Shown: positions 10,594-22,100 of the stretch, in pieces
Numbering within the stretch: position 1 is the first letter of the stretch
Layout: every line of letters begins with the position of its first letter
NCBI GenBank assembly: GCA_028095005.1
Contig: CM051460.1
Span: 111,387,039 to 111,451,038, forward strand
Length of the DNA stretch: 64,000 nucleotides
Direction: 5' to 3'
Source: Rhynchospora pubera
Taxonomy: Eukaryota > Streptophyta > Magnoliopsida > Poales > Cyperaceae
The notes under the pieces: generated by a model
What the model was told of the DNA's origin: nothing
Database searches by the model: none
Seen by the model: only the letters and a program-made list of their open reading frames with translations
Translations under genes and position numbers: made by a program

Positions 10594-10893
10594 GCAGGAT
10601 TTTGGAAGATTTTGGTAACAAACAAGAGGGTGTTGTGAAGATCAAATGTGACAATAGATCAACCATTGCTATGTGCAAAAACCCTATTTGTCATGGTAGA
10701 TCTAAGCACATGGACATTAAACACCATTTCATCAGAGAGCTTGTGGCAAATGGTACTATTGAATTGGAATATGTCCCAACTGCTGAACAAAAAGGCTGAC
10801 ATTCTTACAAAGGCATTACCAGTATCTGAATTTCTAACGATGAGGAGGAAAATAAGTGTGACAAGGTTTGAATCAAGAGGAGGTGTTGAATAA
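10470..10893 (+). pseudogene. copia RNase H C-part, end of pol
   Basis: This frame reads [20 protein letters not shown], which carries the catalytic Glu, then [15 protein letters not shown] with the next catalytic Asp, then [18 protein letters not shown] second shift near 10793 moves the ending ([10 protein letters not shown] and the last residues before GGVE) into a third frame that stops at 10891. The pol end overlaps the purine-rich tract AATCAAGAGGAGGTG (10871-10885), the usual plus-strand primer position next to the 3' LTR at 10884. Confidence 0.85.
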
Positions 10894-11260
10894 TATTAAT
10901 TGTGTGATTCAAACCTGAATGGTTGAGAGACATTCAGTATTTTTCTATTTTAAATTTGAATTTTCTAGTTTAGGCAGTTATGTTTGCAACCCTTCGTTTA
11001 AAAAGGTGTAAAGGTTGTTCACTACAGCCTGGCAGTTGCAGTTTATTTTTTTCTTTTCTTTTTCTGAGGACAAGACTATATAAGGAGATTGTACTAAACA
11101 TAGTTGTAAGGTTGCTTAATATAGACTTATTTCTATTCTGTTCTCTTCTTTCTCGTTCATCCTCTCTAAAAATTCTATCAGTTACCACTACCCTTGGCAT
11201 GGCTATTATTAATGGAGTTTTAACTTGAACTTTGTATGTTATAGGTGACAACACCATTGC

Positions 11261-11371
11261 TATTCAAACTAATACCAGCAGTGATACACCTTGGTGTTCT
11301 ATTGCGGTGGTTCTCTCCTGATACCAACCATCAGGTTGAGGTAACATCTTTTATATTAGTATATAAGGCTC
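11261..11371. other. Short non-coding spacer
   Basis: Sequence between the end of the copia LTR and the MITE fragment. Nothing recognised. Confidence 0.3.
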
Positions 11372-11530
11372 CGTTTGCATGACTTCTTCCCGGAATAAGA
11401 AATAAGGAATAATCACTTTTTACTAATAAATTTATTTCTAACCATCCAAACTCTTCACAAAAGTTACACACTTCTCAATAAATTTATCCCTTCCCAATAA
11501 ATTTCTTCCCTTCTTCCTTCTTCCTTCGGC
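11372..11530 (+). mobile_element. MITE, CCAAACTCTTCACAAA family, copy 2 (truncated)
   Basis: The left terminus GGCTCCGTTTGCATGAC is followed by the shared core CCATCCAAACTCTTCACAAA and TTACACACTTCTCAATAAAT. The expected right inverted terminus is absent: at about 11530 the sequence switches directly into the PMD coding frame. So this MITE, or a deletion through it, marks the point where the PMD gene and the large gypsy element lose their left part. Confidence 0.55.
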
Positions 11531-14036
11531 CAGGGGTTTTTGTAGTAGCTAATGCATTGGCCCGGGGTCATAAAGTGTCCTTAGCCACAGCAGCTTTAGT
11601 GAATGCATATCGGTCTATGCGGGAGCTTACTTCTTCGAGAGATCCTTCTAGGGCCTATGTCACTATGCCATTGCACATATTACATGGTTGGTTCAATGTG
11701 TACTGGAGTGGGTGCTATTCCTCATCAACTTCGCGTGGTGTGCGGAGTTCGATGCCGGCTCTTAGTCTCATTGCTGGCTCATCAGTCCATCCTCCTGATC
11801 AGCTCACTGCTCATTACTTTTTTGCCAAGAGTGACCGTTACATCACCGATTATCGCCCTGAGGCTTTTACGGGCAACTGGCCATCGAACACGGGCAAAAT
11901 GTATGAGTTTGAGGATTCAAAGCCCTCTAAGAAGGAAGTTTCACTGAGGTTACTTTCCCGCAGGAACAAGCGTTCTAGAGATTATGCTATTAGCATCAGA
12001 GAGGGTTATTTGATCATCCGACTAGGTGCGAGGATTATCTCTGAGGTGTATAGTCCTCAGAAGTGTGCTTGGCAGTTTGGGTATGATCAGGATACTCCTT
12101 CTTCTGCACTTTCTGACCCTCCCAGTAGCGTTTCTATGGCATATTGTGCTGATTTGGCCGCTTTTTCCTTACGGTTGGGGACTGGGATTAGATGTGTTGT
12201 TCCTGGTCCACAAAGGATAGGGCGCATGACTGCTGATCATGATCGCTGGTTCAGAGGATGGGCTAGGGTTCCTCACTCCTTGAGTGCTGAGATATTGAGG
12301 GAGAGGGTCTATCCATCTTCTCGCTTTGTGCCTCCAGGCTTGGATGCTTCTCTTGGTGGTTTTAGATCTCTCAGAGGCTCATACGGGATTGACGGTTGTC
12401 TGATAGGCTCATCTCAGGTTACGGAGTATGTTGAGCCTCCTGTGCCCCTTGACGGCTCCTTCCCAGGTATTTTATTAAATATCCTATTTTGTTTCATTTG
12501 TTTGGTTATGGTTTTGTATGCTCATTTGGTGATTTTCTGTGTGCAGGTTTTGGAAAATGGAAGTTTGGTCATTTCTTTTTCAGAGTTGAGCGTGCCTTAG
12601 CAGGTGGATTTCTTCAGGCTGCTATATAGGGGCCAGATAGTTATGAGCATCTCGTGATGTTTTTAGGTATTTTGGTTATATCACATTTTGTTTTCCTTGC
12701 TGATTTTGTTGTTCCCAGCATTTACTCTACTTCCTCTCGTTTTCAGACGATGCTCCTTCTGAGGCGGGAGACATTCCTAGCCCGGTGCATTCCTGCCCCT
12801 CCCCAGAATATCCGGAGCAGCAGGCCATAGAGGCAGCCAGAGATGAGTTCAGGAAGCGACGTCACGAAAGTCCTGATCCTTCAGAGGGATTGGGTCAGTA
12901 TGTGATCCGGAGGCGGACAGGCGAGGGGTTAGATTCTAGTTTCTCCATGGAGCCTCCTTCTTCTTCATTCCCTTCAGGTATGTGTCTTTGTTCCCCCTTT
13001 TTCTTTCTCCTTTTCTCTTCTTTTTTGTTTAGTATCACAACTTACATGTTGCTTCAGATTTTCTAGGCTCTTTGGGTTGGGGAAGTGCCTTACATGTCAA
13101 GCCTCAGCCCATTGTGGAAGAAGTCGAGATGGAGGAGGTTCAAGTCGAGACAATCAACGTGCCATTTGAGGAGATCCTGCGCCCCAGCCTGATTTCTCCG
13201 GCTTCATTTATTCAGGATAGTGACTTTCCGACTCCGGATGATTCCTTGGCTATCGTTGCTGTTACTGTCCTCACTTGTGAGCGTGCTCCGACACCGGTCA
13301 TTCCTTTAGCCCTCTGTGGTTTAGGTATCATCTGTTTACTCAGTTTTCATCTGGTTTTCTTTTAATTTCTTGCTTCATAGGTTCGTTTCATTCAGGTCGA
13401 CTTCCTTATACTATGATGGTCTTTGGGGTTGAGTTATGGGCCCTTGGACTGGGGGATCTTTGTCATATGTATCAGTTGTCTGTTCGGAGTTTCGTCGATA
13501 TAGATGAGCTGCTCAGGGGTCCTATTCCTGACATGGAGTTGGAGGTTCGGGATGACGCTTCCCCTTTAGTTCCCACTTTGACAGGTATCTATTGATGACT
13601 TGTTCTGTCACTATATTTGCCACTTATCTTTTAATCTTCTCATGTCACCTCCCTCTCTTTGACAGAGGGTCCGGTCTCTGGCGATTACATGGATGATTGC
13701 ATGGTTCGGCTCCTCCAAGATCTCTTCTCTCCTGAGCTCGACATGGTACCAGCCTCACTAGATGAGATGTTATTGGATTGTGTAGAGTGTGAGGCCCTCC
13801 TCACTGGTCCTTCCCCGGCTGCGGGTTCATCCTCTACAGCTATGATGGATTCTGTCTCCTCCCCGGACACGGTATTGGTTGAGCCGATAGTTGAGGTGTC
13901 GGCTCGTCAGAGAGGTGTTGATTCTGATAATGATTCGGAGGGAGCTTGCACGGGTGTAGTGTTAGCCCTTCCTTGCTTCGCCTCTCTTGTGGCAGACGCC
14001 TCTCGAGAGGTTGAGTCGATGATGGGTCTCCTTTGA
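11531..14036 (+). pseudogene. Antisense PMD (plant mobile domain) gene, 6 exons
   Basis: Exon 1 (to 12466) encodes a C-terminal plant mobile domain (PF10536-type): ARGHKVSLATAALVNAYRSM, then VTMPLHILHGWFNVYWSG, and AWQFGYDQDTPSS, the VxxQFGxDQ hallmark. The true N-terminus is lost at about 11530 and the frame has no ATG. Introns with GT-AG ends fit at 12467-12546, 12667-12746, 12978-13057, 13325-13394 and 13585-13665. Exons 3-6 are acidic and Ser/Pro-rich with no known fold, ending at 14036. Exon 2 has an in-frame TAG near 12628. The gene is antisense to, and downstream of, the pol of the gypsy element. PMD genes are known to be carried by MULEs and gypsy elements; the role here is unknown. 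Confidence 0.75.
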
Positions 14037-14340
14037 GTAGGGGTTGAAGTTATGTGGCATGTTGGTGCTTTGTATCTTTTCTTATTATGTTATGTTTTAG
14101 TTTTAGACATGATTTTGTAGCAGTTGGGCTTTTAGCTGTGTGATGTTTTGGACCTTTCTTGGGCTCTTGATTGTAGTTGATTTATGGATGTTTCTTGACA
14201 CTATTGGGTTCATCAATTTGGTTCATTAGAATCCTTGGATCGCGAAGCGATCATGTTCCTTGCAAACCGCCACGCCCCTTGATTTTTCGCATTTATGGGT
14301 AAATTCGAGAAGACGTACGCTTTCTGGTGCCCTAATTCAT
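14037..14340 (+). other. Spacer between the two antisense genes
   Basis: The stretch is T-rich with no open frame. It holds the 3' end of the PMD gene and the promoter region of the next antisense gene. Confidence 0.4.
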
Positions 14341-14350
14341 TTATATATAG
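14341..14350 (+). promoter_or_regulatory. TATA box for second antisense gene
   Basis: TTATATATAG lies about 75 bp upstream of the ATG at 14421, with a plausible short leader. This is a predicted core promoter only. Confidence 0.5.
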
Positions 14351-14420
14351 GGCATCATGCGTACGTATCCCATATCATTTTCTTCTTTTTCTGAACTTTC
14401 TTTCTCGGACTCCGTTTTTC

Positions 14421-15455
14421 ATGGCCGGCGTCATAGATCCAAGGAATCCCAAGCGCCCCAGGGATGAAGGTAGTTCCTCCGTTCAGAGCGCGCCACCTTT
14501 GACCACCATGGCACCCCTTCTGCCTCTTCTTATCTTTTTGGTAGGCTCTTTCACATAGGGGTTGAAAATTTGGCTGACTTGATTGGCGCCACAGACACTT
14601 TAACCGGCTTGTCAGTTTATGCCTTCGGGAGTTGGCCTCGCGAGCAAGGGACATACCGGGGCCATTGCGAGTGGTTCAAGATACCCAGATCTGAGGCAGG
14701 TTTTGAACTGGTCTCTACTACGCATTTGCCCGCGCTTCACCGATAATTTTGTTATTTGTGTGTTTTTTTTGTTTCGTTTCTTTTTTGTTTGCCACCGAAG
14801 GATAGGTTCATGACTATGAAGTTTATATGTTCCTTTCAGGTTATTTTTCTTGGTTATCAACTACATCCTTTTTCCTCAGGGTAAATTATCAGATTTGAAT
14901 CGCCCAGGGACTCTGTTCTACCTTCGCCTATTACTCCTTAAACGCGGTAAAGCTAATCTTCCTAGCCTCATCCTCCAGAACATGCATCATGTTACGAGGT
15001 TTCCCAAGGGCCATTTGCCTTATGGAAATTTAATCGAGGCTTTGATGGAACAGGCTCAGATTCCATTGCCTGAGATGCTGTGGGGGAATCCGATCACTGA
15101 GAGACTTATACTGTACCCGCGCAACCTGCTCTTGGATCTGACTTCCTTTGGGTGGGTGGAGATGGTTCATGGTACTCTGATCCCTGACCCCAACTACCCG
15201 GTGAACAGTCATATCCTTCATAGGTTTGCTGCTGTGAATCAGTATAGTCCGGTAAGAGAGGCTTCTCCCCCTTCTCCAGACGGCTCAGCCATTGAGGAAC
15301 CTCTTCCACTCCAGGAACACATGGACCAGCGTTTTAAGGAGCTAGATCAGCGACTGGAGAATGTTGAGGCAGTGCTTCAGTCAATCCATAACACCTTAGA
15401 GGCCTTTGCGGGGGCGATGGCCGCGGCTCAGGCGCCTTCAGTGCCTCCGATATGA
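14421..15455 (+). pseudogene. Second antisense gene (putative plant transposon protein-like)
   Basis: The ATG at 14421 opens MAGVIDPRNPKRPRDEG. After a 1-nt frame change near 14500-14530 the reading continues with YLFGRLFHIGVENLADLIGA and then YAFGSWPREQGTYRGHCEWF. An intron or damage lies between about 14700 and 14880. The 3' part encodes RPGTLFYLRLLLLKRGKANL then HHVTRFPKGHLPYGNLIEAL, which resembles the end of the 'putative plant transposon protein' domain of retroelement ORFs. It ends with a coiled-coil-like MDQRFKELDQRLENVEAVLQ and Ala/Pro-rich residues. It is convergent with pol. The name is tentative. Confidence 0.55.
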
Positions 15456-16848
15456 ATAAGTCTTGGATGTTGATCATTTGGTTTTGTTGTTTCATTGCTT
15501 CATTTTGTATGTTTGTTTTTTTTGTTGTTGTTTGGGTTGTGGTAATCTTGGATGATTTACATCTTAGTATTTTGGTTTTATGGTTTGATTAGGGCAATTT
15601 GGAAATCTAATAACTCTTGGTCTGTTGATCTAATAACTCTTGTTAGCGACCTCAGACATCGCTAGTGGGACAGGTATTTTTGTTATTCTCCCTGCTCTTT
15701 GGTTACGGCAGCAAGGAACATACCAGTGGGACTTGTCTATTCTACATTGTTGTCTTGGCAGCTAGGATCATTCCGGTGGGACCTGTTTACTCCATACTAC
15801 CGCTTCAACATGTAGAATAGACATTCTGGGTATGGCGCACAATGGGTACGGCGTGAAATGGGCACGGCACGCAGTGGGACTTTGTGCATCATTTTCTGTT
15901 GGTTGTTTTTGGCATGGTGATAAGGGACGTACCGTCGGGACTTGTCGGTTCCATATCACTCTTTTGATGTGGTGAGATGGGGTTTTCTCCTGGCTCTTTG
16001 GGTACGGAAGCTAGGAACATACCGTAGTCGGTGGTTTAAGGCCCAACACGACCATGGGCCCCTCTGGGTATTAGGATTTATGAGGCCTATTCATTGACAT
16101 GGTTGGCGGACATCAGCCGTGGTATTCTCCGTTTTCAGAGGGGCTTTCAGGTTTGGTTTGGTCTTAATTTTTTTTTGAGGTAGGTTTCGGTGAGAATTAC
16201 ATCTTGAGTAAACAGGTTGTCTTCCCAATCTGCAACTATTGAGGACGTGATTTTGACTAATCCCTTGGTAAGTTTCACCGTTTGTGTCTTAATTTAGAGT
16301 TCAAGACACGGAACTTTTGTTCATCCTTTAGTTTGGTGAGATGAACAGGCACCTAGTACTTTGTTTTAAGGACAAAGCACAAGACTTTTAGGGTCGCATT
16401 TTGAAATGTAGGCCATTTGTAAAGGAAATGCTCTATGAATGTCCATAAGGACGGAACACTCCTTTTACCTTGGCCCGGTGGGACAGAACATTTGGTGTAC
16501 ATTTTTAGAAGTTTTGGATTTTGGACTTTGAAATTTGCCTTTTTATTTAGGGATTTGAGAATATTTAGGGAGATTTGGTTTTAATCTTTTATTTGAGCTA
16601 TATTTTTAGCTTGGTCTAGTTTCTTTTGGTCATATGCTTTTATGCTTTGGAATAAGATGTATTTTTTTGTTGGACTTGGATTTTATTTAGGATTTCGATT
16701 TAGGGTCATTTTAGGAAATTTGTAGGGTTTATTTTATTTAAAGGTTAACTTATTACTTTAGGGTTTTAACTCAGGGATACCCCATAGTGTTCAAAAGAAC
16801 GGAGTACCCTGTCGAGCCTTGACCCGGTGGGACGTGAGAGATTTTTAC
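15456..16848 (-). repeat. 3' untranslated region of gypsy element with degenerate repeats
   Basis: No coding frame is seen. Between about 15655 and 16030 the phrase GCTAGGAACATACCGGTGGG recurs in diverged forms (near 15711, 15760, 15926 and 16010). Related CCGGTGGGAC words also occur at 16488 and 16822. Variable tandem repeats in the region between pol and the 3' LTR are known from Ogre/Tat elements. Confidence 0.55.
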
Positions 16849-19146
16849 CTAAGCGAAGAGGTGGTTGACCGCCTCGCAATTGTCTGCCCAGTCGGTTTGT
16901 TGGCCGCTCTTCCTTTGGCTTTGGCGGGTTGTGGAAAGGTTGGGGTAGTTTTGTCCATAATATTTCTTCAGGTATCTCCCATTTATGGAGGAGACATGAT
17001 GTTTTCCATTTGAGTCCGCAAGTAGGTAGGCTCCACCTTCATATGCTTGTTCTATGACATAGGGGCCTTCCCAATTTGGTGCAAATTTGGGACCATGGTG
17101 TCGGCCGAGGATAGGTCGCCTCAAAACCAATACTAGTTCTCCTTTCTTAAATGTTCTGAGTCTTGATAGCTTTTCGTAAGCTCGCGTCATTCTGGCTTGA
17201 TATAACTCCAAGTTTTGTTGGGCTGCCAGTCTCCTTTCATCCATTCCATCCAACTCTTGCAACCTTAGTTGCGTCTGTTTAGTCAGGGGGATTTGTGCCG
17301 CCATAGCTATTCTTAGTGACGGGAGTTCCACCTCGATTGGTAGGACTGCTTCTGCCCCATACACTAAAGAATAGGGTGTGGCTTGGGTTGCTGTTCTGTG
17401 AGTGATGCGGTATGCCCACAATGCTTCATGCAGTTTCTCATGCCAGTTTCTTTGGTTATCTCCAATGGTTTTGCGAAGGATCTTGATCAATGTTTTGTTG
17501 AAAGCCTCTACCAGTCCATTGGCTCTTGGGTTGTAGATGGAGGAATATCTCCATTCAATTTTGTGTTTATCGGCGAAGGCATCAATTTTGACATTCTTGA
17601 AGGCCGTCCCGTTGTCAGAGATTATTTTCCTTGGATTTCCATACCTATAAAGCACCTGAGTGGTGAAGAATCTAATCACGTCAGAGGCCTTGATTTCACG
17701 GTATGACCTGGCTTTGGCCCATTTGGAGAAGTAATCCGTAGCGGCCAATATGAAGCGGTGTCCATTTGAGGCTGGTGGGTCTATGGGGCCTATAATATAT
17801 GTTCCCCAGATTTCAAAAGGCCATGATACCACTGTTGGGTGTAGCACATTTGGGTGTTGGTGTATGAAATCTCCGTGAATCTGGCACATATGGCATTGTC
17901 TGGAGAAGTTTTCGCAATCATTAATCATGGTGGGCCAATAGTAGCCCATTAGTTTGATTCGCACTCGCATCCGAGAGCCCGATTGGTGGGCTCCGCATAC
18001 TCCCGAGTGAATTTCTTGCATAACTTGGTGGGCCTCAGTTTTTGATATACATCTAAGCCATGATCCTTCATAAGATCTCCAATAAAGTGTGTTGTTCACG
18101 TACACGAACCTTAGGGCCCTTTTTCTGATTTGTTCCCTAATGGCCTTGTTCGCGGGTAGTTTTCCTTGTTGGAAGTAGTCGAGAAAGGGTTGCCTCCAAT
18201 CCTCTTGGTTTGAACCTTCGGTTGTCATAACTTGTGTGATTTCCTCCCATTCTTTTTCATGTTCTCTTTCAAGTGTTTGGATGTCAGTGAACGGGTTTCC
18301 TCCTCCTCGTTTCCCTCTTGCGGAAAACAAGGGGGACAAGGACCTCCTACGGTGGACAAGGACTTGAATTTCCTCCTGATTTGGGTCACTGAGTTCATTA
18401 GCCAACCTAGCTAATGCATCTACCTTACCATTCAGAGACCTTGGGACTTTCTGGAAGGTAATATATGTGAATTTGGCCATCAACTCAAGAGCCTTTTCAT
18501 GGTATTTGACCAATTCTGGTTTTCTTATTTTGAAGAGACCTTCGATCTGACTCAGGATGAGCTGAGAGTCTCCATAGACTTCCAACTGCTCAATACCCAT
18601 TTGAAGGGCAATTTCAAGTCCAGCTATCAGGGCCTCATATTCAGCTTCGTTGTTTGTGCATGGCTCGGTCAGACTCAGAGCATGCCGGAGAATGCCTTTC
18701 TCTGGGGTGACAAACACCAACCCTACGCCTGCCTGTCGTTTTGGCAAGTTTGGTTTGACTGATGGTTGAATGGAGGATGATCCATCGAAGTATAGCTTCC
18801 AGCAAGTTTTATTTTCCTCTATCTGCATAGCCTCCTCATTAGGGAAGTCGCATGCTAGTGGGGAATCATCAGGTATAGGATGAGCAGCTAGGAAATCAGC
18901 CAGTGCTTGTCCTTTAATAGCCTTTTGGGGTGCATATGTTATATCAAATTCCATTAGGGCCACAGCCCACCTTGCCAGCCTTCCAGTAAGCATAGGTCGG
19001 GTCATGAGGTATTTCAATGGGTCGGTTTTGGAGATTAATGTGACTTTATGGGCCAACATGTAATGCCTAAGCTTCTTTACCGCAAAAATCAAAGCCAGGC
19101 AATGCTTTTCAATTGGTGTGTATGCATATTCTGCCCCCACGAGCAT
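16849..19146 (-). pseudogene. Tat-type pol, C-part: RNase H, second RNase H, integrase
   Basis: Residue numbers count from 19146. The rest of the native RNase H is at about 1-100. A second RNase H follows with WKLYFDG (Asp121), NNEAEYEAL (165-173), YGDSQLI (Asp193) and KVDALA (Asp243), all four acidic catalytic positions present. The integrase zinc site uses His380, His387, Cys418 and Cys421. In the core, Asp511 (SDNGTAF) and Glu547 (NGLVEAFN) keep the D-35-E spacing, but the first Asp is replaced by Tyr450 (WGTYIIG). The C-terminus has GPYVIEQAYEGGAYLLAD, a usual gypsy integrase tail. The start is artificial: a TAG at 19192 interrupts the same frame. Confidence 0.9.
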
Positions 19147-19191
19147 TCTGCTGAGGTAATACAGGGCATTTTCCTTTCCTTCTTCATTTTC

Positions 19192-22100
19192 CTAGGCAAG
19201 TAATGCCCCCAGAGATCCGTCCAAGGCGGTGGTATAGAGAATGAGAGGTTTCCCCTGGATGGGTGCCGCCAATATAGGAGGTTTTTGCAGATATTGCTTG
19301 ATATCATCGAAAGATTTCTGGCATTCTTCGTCCCATTTAAAAGGGACATCCTTTTTGGTGAGCCTGGTGAAAGGTTTGATTTTGCCTGACAGATTAGCTA
19401 TGAATCTCCTAATGTACGCCAAGCGTCCTTGGAGAGACCGGAGTTGTTTGAGTGTCCGTGGAGGGGACAGATCTTGAATGACTTTGATTTTATCAGGGTC
19501 AATTTCAATGCCTCGGTGCCGCACCACGAAGCCTAGAAATTTTCCTGATGATACCATGAAGGCGCATTTTAGGGGGTTATGTTTCAGAGTGTGTTGCCTT
19601 AGCCGCTCAAACATCAGTCTCAGGTTCTCTAAATGTTGTTCATGGGTATGGGACTTTACAACAAGGTCATCTACATAGCATTCCACCACCTTGTGTATGA
19701 GGTCATCGAAGATTTTGGTCATGGCTCTTTGGTATGTGGCTCCTGCATTTTTAAGGCCGAAAGGCATGACTTTGTAGCAGAAGATACCGATTGGGGTACG
19801 GAAGGCAGTATGTTTTTGGTCACTCTCATCCATTTTGATTTGATTGTATCCTGAGTATCCGTCTACAAAGGAATATACCCCATGGGACGAGGTGTGATCT
19901 ATTATAATTTCTGTCACTGGTAGTGGGAAATCATCCTTGGGGCAAACCTTGTTTAAATCCCTGAAATCAACGCAGACTCTGATTTGTCCATTCTTTTTCT
20001 TAACCATGACAATGTTAGCCACCCAATCAGGCGTTTCTTCTTCCCTTATGAATCCGGCACTGATGAGCTTTTTCACTTCGGTTGTCACCTTCTCCTCCAA
20101 CTCAACCCTCATCCTCCGGGGTCCTTGTTTAACTGGCTTGAGTTCTTTGTCGATTTTGAGTTTGTGGACTGCTATTGCTGGATCTAGCCCAGGCATTTCG
20201 CTGTAGCTCCATGCAAAGCAATCCTGATATTCCCTTAGCGGTTTGGTCAGTTCATCCTGCATCTCCTGGGGAAGGGAGGTGCTAATGAATGTGGATTTTG
20301 GATTTTCCTCCGTTCCTAGGTTAATTTCTTTCAGTTTATCGATGGTGTTTTGACCACCTTCTTCTAATTCCTTTGGTGCATTTTTGGCTGCTAAGATGAA
20401 TTGTTCTGTTTCTGGAGGTTCCCCTTTGTCCATAGTTGTTTCACCTTCCTTGATTTCAGTGATTGTTATGCGGTGGCAAGAGTGCTGTCGTGGTCTTTGA
20501 GGAGTATTTGACCCTGAGCCCTTGATTTGAGCTTTGAATCCTAGACCCCTTGTGTTAGCAACCTTCCCATTAAGTTTTATGACTTCATTAGAGTAGCCAT
20601 TCCACATGTCTCGGAACATTCTTGCTCGCTTTTCGGGAATTGGTTCTAGGCATTGTGCTTTACGGAACAGTTCAATCAAACGGGCGCCGGTATTATCCTG
20701 AAGTTGAGGAGGAATCCCCATCCTCCTGGTTTCCTCTACGAGCCATTGTTCCCAGTTTTCGGAGTTTGACTCTTCATTTTGATGTTCGATTTCCCCCACT
20801 TTGACAAATTGTATGCTGGGATGAACTACTTGCCCTGTTTCGAGTTCTTCTATTTTGGGTGGGACGGTGAAGGTTTTGAAGGGAATGACTTCTTCACTTT
20901 CCCGAGGTGTTAGGTCTTTACAATATTCTAGGGGTAGGATTTCTATGGATAGGGTATTTTGCTCCTCACCCTCACTGGAATAATTTGGCTGCATTCGAGT
21001 GGGTAAGTTAATGTCCTCGGCCGTGCCTTCCGACGATCCCGTCTCGCTATCACTTCCCAAGAGCATTTGTGACCTTATGGCCGCTTTGAGGACAGCATTT
21101 TTGACTGCTTCCTTCATGGTTTCAGGAGAGGGCTTTCCTTGTTTGGTGGCTGCCCCCTTTCCAGACTTGGGTCTGTAGTATTTAGCATCATCCAATTCGG
21201 CTTCGTGTGCCTCAAATGGCTGGTCATCCCCTTTGATCACATATTGCTTTCCGTCTTTGACATATTTAATGCACTGGTGCAGGGTGGAGGGAACCAATCC
21301 ATTGGCGTGGAGCCATAGTCTCCCCAGCAGCGCTTTGTATGTGGTATCAGCTTCGATAATGAAGAATTTGACCGGAGTGACCAAGTTCCCAAAGGTAACA
21401 TCGATTACTGTGGAGCCAAGAGCTTTTTGGTATTGATGATTAAATCCGTGGATCCGGATTTTATCCTTCTTTGTTTCTTTGATGCTGAGTGACAACTGCA
21501 CCAGCGTTTTTAGTGGCATAATGCTAATCGAGGATCCAGGATCGATGAGGACTTTGTTGATTTTCCTGCCATAGATGGTGCCTGTGGTGTACAGGGGTCG
21601 ATTGTGATCGGCCGTGCCTGCCATTAGGTCCCCGTCTGTGAAGGTAATGTATGGTTCTTGGTCAATCTGCGCCACCTCCTCACGGGTCTCTTGGGCAAAA
21701 TAGGCCTGGAAGCTGGCGGGGTTTTGTAATGCATAAATTAGGACATCACGCAGTTCCTGGGATACCGTTAAGGCATCGAAGACACTGAGCAGTGAGGGAA
21801 TTTTTCGCAAATGAGCAACCACATTGTAGTCTCCCACAGACATACTGGGCCTGCCATCAGACCTTGTTTCACCTTCTGTTGTGGTATTATTTCTATTTCT
21901 TGTTTCATTGTTGGTCGTTTCTCTGGGAGGTTGTCTTTCAGGTACCCTGGTGCCCGACCTCAGACTGACATTGCAATGGTCTTTTATGTTTGGTCGGATC
22001 CTAGTAGAGACCCGTCGGACTAGGTTGGACGCCTTGTTTGGCTTTGGTGGTGGTTTGATTTCTCTTTCCTCCGTCTCGCTTTGGTCAGTATCACTCCCCA

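Larger units (their letters stand above)
8690..11260 (+). mobile_element. Ty1/copia element, internally deleted, 3' LTR retained
   Basis: In order on the plus strand: gag zinc knuckles, aspartic protease motif, RT, RNase H, a purine tract (about 10870-10883) and a 3' LTR starting TGTTGAATAATATT at 10884. The 5' LTR, most of gag and the whole integrase are missing. The protease region joins the pre-RT region between about 9236 and 9300. The LTR contains a TATA-like TATATAAGG near 11078. I could not fix its right end; 11260 is approximate. Several stops and frameshifts show that it is defective. Confidence 0.85.

Noticed and set aside
11603..12220. Other plus-strand open frames over PMD exon 1
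   Set aside because: Low-complexity Leu/Ser composition; the PMD motifs are all in the frame described.
11531..14036. PMD gene as a functional domesticated host gene
   Set aside because: N-terminus missing, an in-frame TAG in exon 2, and position inside a defective retroelement.
13685..14860. Minus-strand open frames opposite the antisense genes
   Set aside because: No family motifs, and splice sites and conserved domains support the plus strand.
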